Shown: piece after piece, positions 24,670-35,645 of the stretch | How positions within the stretch are numbered: the first letter of the stretch is position 1 | Layout: every line of letters starts with the position of its first letter | DNA from: Tragulus kanchil | Lineage: Eukaryota; Chordata; Mammalia; Artiodactyla; Tragulidae | Direction: 5' to 3' | Length of the DNA stretch: 64,000 nucleotides | Assembly: GCA_022376925.1 (NCBI GenBank) | Contig: JAIOJX010000006.1 | Coordinates: 54,965,658 to 55,029,657, forward strand | Made by a program: the position numbers and the translations under genes | The notes under the pieces: generated by a model | What the model saw: the letters and a program-made list of their open reading frames with translations, nothing else | Databases searched by the model: none | Told to the model about the DNA's origin: nothing

Positions 24670-25261
24670 CAAACATTCTTCACAGCGCGGTGAGGGGGGG
24701 ATGTGTGTGATAGAGAGCAAGCTAAATAAAAAAGATTGCACTGACATGCATAATATAAAGCTTGCGTATTTATGTAAAATCAAATGTGGTCAGATATATG
24801 TAAATTAAATAAAAATGCAGATGTCTAATTCATTTTTACTAAAGTACAGTTCTGGGATGCTCAGTTTCTAAAAACTTTGTTTCTTTAACAGTCCTCTTTT
24901 TAATTTTTTCATGAAATAAATATGTTATATTTTATGATTTTCTGAGCATGTTGGAAATGATTTCAAAACCAAAACCTCTAATATACATACCTTCTCTTAA
25001 GATGTATGGACTTGTGAATATAATATTTAGGCCATTACTTGAACAGCTATTATACAGCCAACCCATAGAGTAAGCTGGAACCAAACCAAGAGAGTATACC
25101 TTGCTCTCCCTCACCCTCACCCTGTTGGTTATCCTTTTGAGTTAGTTTCACAATCTAGGGCAGTGATTTCCAAGTGTGACTAAGGCTGTTGGATGCATCT
25201 AGCTAACCAGCATGGCTGAGACCTCGGTATCAATTGCCTAGGGTGCACATTTACTTAATGA
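24670..25261. other. Intergenic unique sequence
   Basis: No gene or confident repeat is seen. Small frames on the minus strand are unrecognised. Confidence 0.4.
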
Positions 25262-25351
25262 CAATGCATGCTGGCTCCTACTTTGCCAGTAAGGTATAAA
25301 GTTGTCCATGAAGAGTCCAGCTGGAGAAATACTACCTTAAATGAGGTTATG

Positions 25352-25654
25352 GGGCTTCCCCTGGTGGTCCAGTGGGTAAGGACACCACCTTGCAGTGCAA
25401 GGGGCGCCGGTTCGAGCCCTGGCCTATGCCATGGAGCGGCTGGACTGATGTGTCCAATTACCGAGCCAGAGCTCTGGAGCGAATGCGCCCAGAGCCGGCG
25501 CTCTGCAACGACAGATGCCACCGTGATGGGAGGCCCACAGGAGCCAAAGAACAAAGACGGATGAACAGAGAGAAACGAAAGACCAAGCTCCCCTCCCTCC
25601 CCAACCCGACCCCCGCCCAAAAAAAAATAAATAAAATAAATCTTTTTTTAAAAA
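25352..25654 (+). mobile_element. CHR-1-like SINE, sense, full length
   Basis: This is the clearest copy. The A-box-like TGGTCCAGTGGG and a perfect B box GGTTCGAGCCC (25409-25419) lie in the tRNA head. A CHR-type body is followed by the extension CCAAAGAACAAAGACGGATG, then a C-rich tract and a tail AATAAATAAAATAAATCTTT. The target-site duplication AATGAGGTTATGG is at 25339-25351 and 25655-25667. Confidence 0.9.
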
Positions 25655-26448
25655 AATGAGGTTATGGACAGTCTCCCAAATCTTGGTGCTACATCAGCTG
25701 GAAAAAGTCTTTAGAATGGTTAATCCTGAGAAAAAGGAAGCCATCCTAAAGGGACGCACGTTTGTCTTTTTGATCTAAGGTCTCTCATCCAAGAGTTAGA
25801 CAATTCTAATTTCTGAAGCTGCTGACTTTGTTAATGTGGAAGCCAACTCCAGGATATTTGCACTGGCCTATGCCTTTTCAGAAGATGTTATCTTAGAAGA
25901 GTGTCTTCCCTTTCCACCCTAGGAGAAATAGGACCTCCACTATCCCTCACCTGCCAGCACTAGGTCCCTTACACCACTGCTTTTCTCCTTAGCCAAGATT
26001 CTCATATGATATACTACAATTCAGTATCTCTACTCCTTCAATAGAATGTCCATAGGAGGAGTGACAGTCAGAGGAGGGAGCAAAAGTTGGATGTTTTATT
26101 CCCTTCTAGAGAAGGCGCAGAAAAGTATCAGGCAGGAAACAGATGCTCAAAAATTACAGGAGTTATTGGATAGATGGATAAAGGGACGTGATTTCTTAGG
26201 AATCCGCCAGTCTAGAAAGGTCCTCTGAAACTAGGGCCCAACTCCCAGGCTCTCTCTTCCCACGTTATTATTTGGAACGAAGGAAGCTGTGTGCCCCAAG
26301 GTTGTGAACTGAGGATCCTATAATGAACAATGTTATCTTTTCCTAGAACTAGCGTGGTAAAGCAATGCATGCTGGCTCCTACTTGCCATAATATAAGTTG
26401 TAAAGAGTGCCAGAAATCAGCTGGAAAACTACTTTAAATGAGGTTATG

Positions 26449-26751
26449 GGGCTTCCCCTGGTGGTCCAGTGGGTAAGGACACCACCTTGCAGTGCAAGGG
26501 GCGCCGGTTCGAGCCCTGGCCTATGCCATGGAGCGGCTGGACTGATGTGTCCAATTACCGAGCCAGAGCTCTGGAGCGAATGCGCCCAGAGCCGGCGCTC
26601 TGCAACGACAGATGCCACCGTGATGGGAGGCCCACAGGAGCCAAAGAACAAAGACGGATGAACAGAGAGAAACGAAAGACCAAGCTCCCCTCCCTCCCCA
26701 ACCCGACCCCCGCCCAAAAATAAATAAATAAAATAAATCTTTTTTTAAAAA
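26449..26751 (+). mobile_element. Second copy of the same sense CHR-1-like SINE (duplication 10)
   Basis: The same target-site duplication, AATGAGGTTATGG, lies at about 26437-26449 and 26752-26764. It is not an independent insertion. Confidence 0.9.
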
Positions 26752-27141
26752 AATGAGGTTATGGACAGTCTCCCAAATCTTGGTGCTACATCAGCTGGAA
26801 AAAGTCTTTAGAATGGTTAATCCTGAGAAAAAGGAAGCCATCCTAAAGGGACGCACGTTTGTCTTTTTGATCTAAGGTCTCTCATCCAAGAGTTAGACAA
26901 TTCTAATTTCTGAAGCTGCTGACTTTGTTAATGTGGAAGCCAACTCCAGGATATTTGCACTGGCCTATGCCTTTTCAGAAGATGTTATCTTAGAAGAGTG
27001 TCTTCCCTTTCCACCCTAGGAGAAATAGGACCTCCACTATCCCTCACCTGCCAGCACTAGGTCCCTTACACCACTGCTTTTCTCCTTAGCCAAGATTCTC
27101 ATATGATATACTACAATTCAGTATCTCTACTCCTTCAATAG

Positions 27142-29355
27142 AATGTCCATAGGAGGAGTGACAGTCAGAGGAGGGAGCAAAAGTTGGATGTTTTATTCCC
27201 TTCTAGAGAAGGCGCAGAAAAGTATCAGGCAGGAAACAGATGCTCAAAAATTACAGGAGTTATTGGATAGATGGATAAAGGGACGTGATTTCTTAGGAAT
27301 CCGCCAGTCTAGAAAGGTCCTCTGAAACTAGGGCCCAACTCCCAGGCTCTCTCTTACCCACGTTATTATTTGGAAACGAAGGAAGCTGTGTGCCCCAAGG
27401 TGTGCTGCACACTGAGGATCCTATAATGAACAATGTTATCTTTTCCTAGAACTAGCGTGGTAAAGCTGGTCTGAGACTCGAGTGTGAGACCGGCCTGGCT
27501 CCCAGCAAGCCAATGAATGGGAAGACTCTCTTGAGGGTCCTACCGCCTTGGGCGGCCCGCGCAGCCCTCCGCAAGAGTTTGCACCGCTTGTAGCTCCGGA
27601 GGGAGTTGTAGTGTAAGGGTCAGAGAGCGAGTTCCCCTTTCTTATCAAACAGAGGGTACCCTTTGAGCCCTTCCCTTCTGTTTTTTCCGTTCTCTGTTTG
27701 CTGTTTTCAGCGCTGGGAATTGAATCTTAGCCACCAATGTCCACCGAGTGACGCAAGATGTTATTTTGCCAGCTCTAAAACACAAAGTTACCTCCCAGAA
27801 GAGTCTTGCCCACATTCTGTGTGGAAGACAAGAGAGGGCAGGCAGACCCCAGCCTGAGGCCCAGGAGAGGTGCTGCTAGGTGGAGTACGCTGCTGGCTGG
27901 ACGGCGTGGGAGGCGACCTGGCTGGAGAGGCCACTTTCCAGGTTCTGGTATACCGCACCTGGGAAGGCGAGAGACCGGGACGAGGTGCGCACGTGGGTTA
28001 GGAGTCCAGCTTGGTTGTAGACCTAGTGTGACCTTTAACTTGAGTGTATTGCAGGATTCTTAGCTCTCCTGAAGTCAGGTGGTACGATTTTCCCCACTTT
28101 CATTAATTCTGATGGGTTCAGGCACTCCTCTGGTCTCTCTGCCCACAGGTGTTTCTCCTTCAAGCACAGATTTCTTCCCTCCACCTGTGCCGCCTTTATT
28201 CCTCCACTCAGTGCTGCCTCCGGCCCCTCACCGGCTTTGCAGTCTCTAATGTCCATAGGAGGAGTGACAGTCAGAGGAGGGAGCAAAAGTTGGATGTTTT
28301 ATTCCCTTCTAGAGAAGGCGCAGAAAAGTATCAGGCAGGAAACAGATGCTCAAAAATTACAGGAGTTATTGGATAGATGGATAAAGGGACGTGATTTCTT
28401 AGGAATCCGCCAGTCTAGAAAGGTCCTCTGAAACTAGGGCCCAACTCCCAGGCTCTCTCTTTCCCACGTTATTATTTGGAAACGAAGGAAGCTGTGTGCC
28501 CCAAGGTGTGCTGCACACTGAGGATCCTATAATGAACAATGTTATCTTTTCCTAGAACTAGCGTGGTAAAGCTGGTCTGAGACTCGAGTGTGAGACCGGC
28601 CTGGCTCCCAGCAAGCCAATGAATGGGAAGACTCTCTTGAGGGTCCTACCGCCTTGGGCGGCCCGCGCAGCCCTCCGCAAGAGTTTGCACCGCTTGTAGC
28701 TCCGGAGGGAGTTGTAGTGTAAGGGTCAGAGAGCGAGTTCCCCTTTCTTATCAAACAGAGGGTACCCTTTGAGCCCTTCCCTTCTGTTTTTTCCGTTCTC
28801 TGTTTGCTGTTTTCAGCGCTGGGAATTGAATCTTAGCCACCAATGTCCACCGAGTGACGCAAGATGTTATTTTGCCAGCTCTAAAACACAAAGTTACCTC
28901 CCAGAAGAGTCTTGCCCACATTCTGTGTGGAAGACAAGAGAGGGCAGGCAGACCCCAGCCTGAGGCCCAGGAGAGGTGCTGCTAGGTGGAGTACGCTGCT
29001 GGCTGGACGGCGTGGGAGGCGACCTGGCTGGAGAGGCCACTTTCCAGGTTCTGGTATACCGCACCTGGGAAGGCGAGAGACCGGGACGAGGTGCGCACGT
29101 GGGTTAGGAGTCCAGCTTGGTTGTAGACCTAGTGTGACCTTTAACTTGAGTGTATTGCAGGATTCTTAGCTCTCCTGAAGTCAGGTGGTACGATTTTCCC
29201 CACTTTCATTAATTCTGATGGGTTCAGGCACTCCTCTGGTCTCTCTGCCCACAGGTGTTTCTCCTTCAAGCACAGATTTCTTCCCTCCACCTGTGCGCCG
29301 CCTTTATTCCTCCACTCAGTGCTGCCTCCGGCCCCTCACCGGCTTTGCAGTCTCT
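27142..29355. repeat. Tandem duplication 11 (27142-28247 and 28248-29355)
   Basis: The offset is 1106, rising to 1108 after a GC insertion near 29297. The first 320 bp occur three times (from 26045, 27142 and 28248), because the block overlaps the end of duplication 10. Confidence 0.95.
27470..28240. promoter_or_regulatory. GC-rich promoter-like segment with ZNF143-type motif (first copy)
   Basis: GC and CpG content rise well above the surroundings. The minus strand carries ACTACAACTCCC at 27601-27612, the core of the ZNF143/THAP11 promoter element that is common at CpG-island and bidirectional promoters. No TATA box is evident. It lies about 9 kb left of the NLRP14 pyrin exon. Confidence 0.4.
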
Positions 29356-29392
29356 GTGCGCCTCAATACCTGTTTCTCTCTCCTCGGTAAGT
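28560..29392 (+). promoter_or_regulatory. Second copy of the promoter-like segment, with a candidate 5' UTR exon donor
   Basis: It repeats the ZNF143-type motif (28707-28718) and then continues past the duplicated block to a good rightward splice donor, TCCTCG|GTAAGT, with the last exon base at 29386. A non-coding first exon of NLRP14 ending there is plausible. The first copy of the block stops before the donor. I cannot define the exon start. Confidence 0.35.
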
Positions 29393-29399
29393 AACAAAA

Positions 29400-31380
29400 T
29401 TCTGAAAAGAAGAGCGCGTGTTTGCCCCCTGCATCAGCCACCCTGTGCCCATAGTCGCGAGGCTTTATCACGCCCACTTCTCCCCCGAGCAGAGACCTAC
29501 AATTGCTCTCATCTCAGAGGTTTCCCTTGAGCTCCCTTCCACAAAATTCAAGTACAGGTACTCATCTCTTTAAGATCTGACAAACTAATACTGCCCCTCT
29601 CACTTTTTATTTTTCCACTTACTGAACTAATGTATTCTGAGTAAATAAAGTTGTCACAAACTATCCTAAGCCCAAAGCACAACTGTGATTGATGCTTTGG
29701 TATATTTTGGCTTTTTTTTCTTTTTTTTTTTTAATGCAGGGGTTTCAGTTTCTTGGTTGTAATAGTTATACTCCTACCATTTGTTTTTAATCACATGCCT
29801 GTCACGCACATGTTGCCTGTTGCCTATGAAGAGATCATTTAAATAGTTGTAAAAGTGTGTGCCATATTTTTATGTATTCATTTAATCACCATTAAATTTT
29901 AATTTGTTGACAACTATTTACTATTCTGTTACGCATAAAACTTTTCTTAACTCTCTTGATTTGTAATTCTTTCCATTGGTCAATTTCCCAGAGACAGGTC
30001 ACTGATGGAGAAGTCATGCATGTTTTTGAAATTCTCTTTGGTTGTGACACATGCAGCTTTCCAAGAGTGTAGCAATTAATATTTGCACTAACAGTATCTG
30101 TTACATTACATTCTCATTGTCATGTGTTGTTCTGAAAGTTTATTTTTGCCATTTTAATAAGTATGGGGTGGTATTACCTGGTTTGTATTAGTTTGGTATC
30201 TGCTTAAGTTTGAACATTTTCTGAAATACTAATTAGCCATTTTCCCCTCTGTCTGAAGAGGTTATCTACAGTACATTTATATTGGTATTATATAATATAT
30301 ATTTAATTAATATATTTAGTATATATTAATATATCTAATTAATATATCTAATATATTTGTATTATGTCTTTCTGGTGATATAAACTAAAGCCATGTTTCA
30401 GAGGTGACTAATATAGAAGACAGTGTTAAACGTAAATTGCATCTTAGTGATAATCCACTGGTTACCCATCTAAGCCATCACCAAGTCAAGGAATAGAAAA
30501 TTACTATTACTATACTCCACTATACTAACTTATTACCATTACTGCAGAGTTCCCAAGAACCCAGGGAATCCTTCCCTGATTACAAATTCTTCCCTTCCTG
30601 CAGAGGTTAACAGTAAACCAATTTTTATAGTAGCTACTTCCTTACCACTAGCTCATTTTAAAAATATGGCTTTAGCACTTACACATGTATCAGTAAACAG
30701 TAAACCTGATCTTTTCTTACTTTTTTAGTTTTGGTATTTTTTATAAGTGGAATTATATGGGTATATAATCAGTATGTAATCTTTTGGGGTTTGACTTTGT
30801 TCATGGATTATGTTTGTGTGATTCATCCTAGGGTCGTGTATAGGATTTTCATTGTTGTATAGGATTTTATTACATGAATTTACTGCAGTTTATTTGTTGG
30901 TTCTCTGTAGGTTGACTCTAGATCTTTTCCATGTTTAGGAATTGGCAAACAGTGTTATTGTGGCTATTTTTGTATGTCTCTTGCCATATACCTGCACACA
31001 CACATCACTCACTGTTAGGTATATTCTGAGAGGTGTAATTGCTAAGCCATATGGTATACATAAATCCAACTAAAAATAATTATTTTGTTTTAGAATAGTT
31101 TTAGATTTACAGAAAGAGTTCTGGTGTACCCATCACCCAATTTTCCCTGTTTTTAACATCTTGTATTAGTGTAGTATATTTGTAACAACAAGGATATTAA
31201 CTAAAACTATTAATTCACACTTAGTTCAGATTTCACTATTTTTTTTTTCCTGGTCCTCTTTCTGCTCTTGAATCCTTTCCATGATACCGTATTATAAATA
31301 GCCTTTAGGCATCTTGATTGCTTAGTCTCCTCTAGTTTATAACGGTTTCTCAGTCTTTCCTTGTTTTTCTTTTCTTGGAA
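29400..31380 (-). mobile_element. Diverged antisense L1M 3' UTR-like fragments
   Basis: From about 30700 the sequence resembles the reverse complement of an old L1M 3' end: AGTGGAATTATATGGGTATA, then GAGGTGTAATTGCTAAGCCA, then TAGAATAGTTTTAGATTTAC at about 31092. An AT-rich microsatellite-like run occurs at 30280-30355. Nothing coding is seen. Boundaries are uncertain. Confidence 0.45.
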
Positions 31381-31384
31381 ATGG

Positions 31385-32557
31385 ACAAGTTATTTAATTA
31401 GGTTCTTTGTAAGAAGTTGAGAACACCACTTTGTGAGAATAAGTTCCATTTGTGAGAGCAAACACAGAGTGGGGGTAGCTGGTGCTGAGGAACAGCTTTG
31501 ATTCCTTGAAGAATTTCTGAATTGACACCTTTCTTTTTTGGGCAGTGGGGCACTTCTCTTGGTCTTTCATTTATCTATTTTCATCCATCTTTGTTCTTTG
31601 CCCTCTGTGGGCCTTCCATCGTGGTGGCCTCTGTCACTGCAGAGCACCAGCTCCAGGTGCGTGTGCCCCAGAGCTCTGGCTCGGTAGTTGGACACATCTG
31701 TCCAGACACTCAGCTGCACGTGGGATCCTCCAGGCCAGGGATTGAATCAGCATCCCTTGATCTGCAAGGCGGTGTCCTCACCCACTGGACCACCATCAAA
31801 GCCCCATCCATACCTTTCTGATGAAACTTATGCTGCTCTGTAGTCTTGTATTTCTCCCTCTTTGTGTCAGCGATCTCCCCTTTGTGCCTAGACTGACGCA
31901 GCTTCTCCTTGAAGTAAGCATCAGTGAGATGTTCTGGAATTTTCACTCCACTGATGCAAGTTTTACTGGAGGTGGCAATGACAAATCTCTGCTGTGTTCT
32001 ACACACAGATTGAGGGACAGAGGCCCAGTGACAAGCAACAAGCCACTGCTCAGCTTGCTTGAGGAATATGACCCTTTTGCCTCTGTGGCTCCCAGGGAGG
32101 ATGATCAGAATAGTCCCTGGAGGGTTGCTAGCACACATCTTTCTTACCTGTTTACTGAAGGGTATTTTGCCCTGACTAAGCAGCTTTCCAGGCATATTTT
32201 CGGTGGAAGAATACCTAAGCATTTTGTGCAGTTTGACCACTCGGGTTCTACTGTTCTCGTCATCACAAGCTGGTTTTGTGACAGTAGCAAGCACTTGCAC
32301 CTTCTTTTTCTTTTCAAAAAGAAAAATCCTTCCTTGAATTTAGCCCATGAATACTTCCTCTTATACAATGCCTTTCTGGAATACATAGCCAATAGGGAAT
32401 ATCTGCCAGTTCCTTTGACCAGGACAGGGTTTCACCTACAGTGGGATTTCCCCTTCTTAACTTTCTTCGCTTTTTAAATTTTATCGCCACCATCAGCCTT
32501 CTTGGCTTTAGGTTTTTTCTCCTTAGTATCTGGCTTCTCAGCCTTTTCACCCACCAT
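31385..32557 (-). pseudogene. RPL6: Processed pseudogene of ribosomal protein L6, split by a SINE
   Basis: RPL6 encodes a 60S ribosomal subunit protein. The minus strand starts at ATG 32557 with the lysine-rich N-terminus (VGEKAEKPDTKEKKPKAKKA) and hits a stop within 30 codons. It then continues, with frameshifts, through motifs such as [16 protein letters not shown] and [16 protein letters not shown]. The reading resumes left of the inserted SINE at about 31525 with EILQGIKAVPQ and ends near 31421. No introns are present and several frames are broken, so it is a dead retrocopy. The longest surviving frame (31710-32300) includes SINE sequence and is not a gene. Confidence 0.93.
31535..31811 (-). 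mobile_element. CHR-1-like SINE, antisense, inserted in the RPL6 pseudogene
   Basis: The tRNA head lies at the right (31730-31808) and the body runs leftward to GGGCACTTCTCTTGGTCTTT. The flanking repeat ACCTTTCT lies at 31527-31534 and 31812-31819, or 10 bp with one mismatch. RPL6-derived sequence on both sides shows that the insertion came after the retrocopy. Confidence 0.88.
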
Positions 32558-33260
32558 CCTGCAAAATAGGAAAGAGCTCAGTCTTTCCTTATTTTTGATG
32601 ATTTCAATAGTTTTGAGACCTATTGGCCAGGTATTCTGCAGCATTTCAAAGTCTGTCTAGTATTTTCCTCATGGTTAGATTTGAGAGAAGAATATCACAG
32701 TGGTTATAAGCCATTCTCCTCAATGTGCATCAGTGGTACAAACTGATGATATTAACCTTAATCATCAGTGCCTGTCAGGTTTCTCCATAATCCACATTCG
32801 TAGGTCCAAGTGGGCTAGGGTTAAGTTCTACCTCTTGGAGAAGGGAACAACTACATAAAGTATTCTGAATTCTTCTATGAGATTTGTCTCTTTCCCACAT
32901 TAATTTATTCATTCAGGTGTTTATCTGTCAGTTTGGATGTATGGACATTTGCTTTATCCTTTAGGTTATAATCTAATACTATGTTATTTACTCTTGCCAC
33001 AAGGGGCTCTTTAGGGTTAGTTCTTTTGTCTTTTTTATATACTTAATGCTTTTTTTTAATCCTTACTTTCTGACATAACAAGAAGTTCTAGACTCAGCTT
33101 GTATACTCTCAGCCCCAGCTCTAGAATCAGAAGCTTCTCTAAGGAGCCCTCATTCCTCTTATTGGAGAATGGTTATTAGAAACCAGGATCTGGGTCCCAG
33201 TGTATATGTCCAGTTTTAGTAGTTAATGCCAACAGTTCTAAAGTGGGTTTACTAACTTAA
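32558..33260. other. Intergenic, with an antisense L1M 3' UTR relic at about 33060-33215
   Basis: The string GGAGCCCTCATTCCTCTTAT, then TGGAGAATGGTTATTAGAAA and CCAGGATCTGGGT, is a good match to reverse-oriented L1M 3' UTR sequence. The rest is unassigned. Confidence 0.55.
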
Positions 33261-33744
33261 ACTTCAACTGTTTATTTGTCAGATTTCCTATAAACATTTG
33301 CTGTATTTGGTTTACTTTTTGTATGTGAATTCCTTATAGACAAGTAGCTTTAATTTCAACATAGTTAACAATATATATCTCCTAATAGTCATCGTGATTC
33401 TTGAATATTTCCTTTAATTTGCCCAAGCTGGTAAATTCCTGTTTTCCTAAGGTGTAATGAATATGCTATGTTTTATCACCCTCTGGTTTGAAGTATTAAC
33501 AGTGTACCGACTTATGTATCTGAGATTTATTAGTGAAGATACTAATTTTTGTCTAAATGGTTTGCAAGTTGTCCTAATAACACTGAATGTTTCCCTTTCC
33601 AGTTACGATATTTGTTATCTTATACATTGCAGTTTCATGGGAATACCTTTCTCTGAGTTGTATACTCTATTTCTTTGATTTATTATGGTAATATCATAGA
33701 GAAGGATTGATGAATTGTATATGCAGCAGTAGAGGTTAAGGCTT

Positions 33745-33945
33745 TAAAACAGAGGTTGGGGCAATAAGCTCCCCTGGGGACATCTGGAAATGTCTGAAGA
33801 CATGTCACAGCTTTGGGAAACTGAGGGTTCTAATGACATGTAGTGGATAGAATCCAGGAAGGTCACTGAACATCATACAGTGCACTTACAGTGTCCCCCA
33901 AATGAAGAATCATCTGGGGAAAACATTAATAGTGGTGAGGCTGAG
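33745..33945 (+). mobile_element. Old hAT-type MER DNA transposon relic
   Basis: It shows the familiar order CCCCTGGGGACATCTGGAAA, TGTCTGAAGACATGTCACAG, TAGTGGATAGAATCCAGGAA, then AATAATAGTGGTGAGGCTGA-like sequence, as in nonautonomous MER elements of the Charlie group. The subfamily is not fixed. Repeated at about 34885-35085. Confidence 0.55.
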
Positions 33946-33960
33946 AAGTTATAGGAGATT

Positions 33961-34170
33961 GCAGTGACCCTTGGAGACTCAGATAGTTAAGAATTCACCT
34001 ATAATTCAGGAGACCCAGGTTCAATCCCTGGGTCAGAGATCCCCTGGAGAAGGAATGGCAACCCACTGCAGCATTTTGACTTTCAGAATTCCATGGACAG
34101 AGAAGCCTGGCGGGCTAGTCCATGGGGTTGCAAAGAGTCAGACATGACTGAGCAACTAACACACACACAA
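33961..34170 (+). mobile_element. Bov-tA SINE, sense, with CA-rich tail
   Basis: It contains GGAGACCCAGGTTCAATCCC (B box), TCCCCTGGAGAAGGAATGGC, CCATGGGGTTGCAAAGAGTC, and ends in ACTAACACACACACAA, the ruminant SINE signature. Confidence 0.92.
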
Positions 34171-35100
34171 TGGTCCAATAATGGGAGTAAGGCATGAATG
34201 CACAAAAAGGGTAGGGTATCCTGTTTCTTAGATAGACTGTAACTTCTCCAGGACCTTCTCGCTTGTAACACTCCAAGCCCAATGTTCAGCACATAAGGTA
34301 TCAGAGCACAGTTGCACAGATTTCATTAAACCAGAATTCCCAGTGCCTGTGAAAATAAAGTAAAATTAAAAGGCACGTGGTACACAGTAGAAAGAGAATA
34401 ACTTCAACTGTTTATTTGTCAGATTTCCTATAAACATTTGCTGTATTTGGTTTACTTTTTGTATGTGAATTCCTTATAGACAAGTAGCTTTAATTTCAAC
34501 ATAGTTAACAATATATATCTCCTAATAGTCATCGTGATTCTTGAATATTTCCTTTAATTTGCCCAAGCTGGTAAATTCCTGTTTTCCTAAGGTGTAATGA
34601 ATATGCTATGTTTTATCACCCTCTGGTTTGAAGTATTAACAGTGTACCGACTTATGTATCTGAGATTTATTAGTGAAGATACTAATTTTTGTCTAAATGG
34701 TTTGCAAGTTGTCCTAATAACACTGAATGTTTCCCTTTCCAGTTACGATATTTGTTATCTTATACATTGCAGTTTCATGGGAATACCTTTCTCTGAGTTG
34801 TATACTCTATTTCTTTGATTTATTATGGTAATATCATAGAGAAGGATTGATGAATTGTATATGCAGCAGTAGAGGTTAAGGCTTTAAAACAGAGGTTGGG
34901 GCAATAAGCTCCCCTGGGGACATCTGGAAATGTCTGAAGACATGTCACAGCTTTGGGAAACTGAGGGTTCTAATGACATGTAGTGGATAGAATCCAGGAA
35001 GGTCACTGAACATCATACAGTGCACTTACAGTGTCCCCCAAATGAAGAATCATCTGGGGAAAACATTAATAGTGGTGAGGCTGAGAAGTTATAGGAGATT

Positions 35101-35312
35101 GCAGTGACCCTTGGAGACTCAGATAGTTAAGAATTCACCTATAATTCAGGAGACCCAGGTTCAATCCCTGGGTCAGAGATCCCCTGGAGAAGGAATGGCA
35201 ACCCACTGCAGCATTTTGACTTTCAGAATTCCATGGACAGAGAAGCCTGGCGGGCTAGTCCATGGGGTTGCAAAGAGTCAGACATGACTGAGCAACTAAC
35301 ACACACACACAA
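35101..35312 (+). mobile_element. Second copy of the sense Bov-tA (duplication 12)
   Basis: Same element, 1140 bp downstream, with one more CA repeat in the tail. Confidence 0.92.
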
Positions 35313-35544
35313 TGGTCCAATAATGGGAGTAAGGCATGAATGCACAAAAAGGGTAGGGTATCCTGTTTCTTAGATAGACTGTAACTTCTCCAGGACCTTC
35401 TCGCTTGTAACACTCCAAGCCCAATGTTCAGCACATAAGGTATCAGAGCACAGTTGCACAGATTTCATTAAACCAGAATTCCCAGTGCCTGTGAAAATAA
35501 AGTAAAATTAAAAGGCACGTGGTACACAGTAGAAAGAGAATGAA

Positions 35545-35645
35545 CTTTGTAGTCTGGTAAGCTCCTTGTCAACTCTGTAACTTTAGCCAACTTCTTAGCT
35601 TCTGAGTCCATGTATCTGTAAAATGTGGATAAAACCAAACTTTGG
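35545..35645 (-). mobile_element. MIR SINE, antisense fragment
   Basis: ACTTTAGCCAACTTCTTAGC followed by GAGTCCATGTATCTGTAAAA and TGTGGATAA is a diverged reverse MIR pattern. Confidence 0.55.

Larger units (their letters stand above)
25262..27466. repeat. Tandem duplication 10 (25262-26363 and 26363-27466)
   Basis: The offset is about 1097-1101. The first 75 bp of the second copy (26363-26437) contain many small insertions and deletions against 25262-25338. After that the copies agree almost perfectly for a kilobase. Confidence 0.95.
33261..35541. repeat. Tandem duplication 12 (33261-34399 and 34401-35541)
   Basis: The offset is 1140, rising to 1142 after one extra CA unit in the microsatellite near 35303. 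Otherwise the copies look identical, including the 73-codon frame at 33457 and 34597. Confidence 0.95.

Noticed and set aside
25352..25430. tRNA gene (A box and perfect B box)
   Set aside because: The sequence is the head of a SINE with target-site duplications and a poly-A-type tail. It does not fold as a complete tRNA with an acceptor stem.
26046..26228. 60-codon + frame present three times (26046, 27143, 28249) as a conserved small protein
   Set aside because: The three copies result from overlap of duplications 10 and 11. There is no known family and no splice support.
31710..32300. 196-codon minus frame as a ribosomal protein gene
   Set aside because: It is a broken RPL6 retrocopy read into a SINE. 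The true start region is stopped early and the C-terminal part lies beyond the SINE.
31821..32477. 218-codon + frame
   Set aside because: It is the opposite strand of the RPL6 pseudogene. Its openness comes from RPL6 codon structure.
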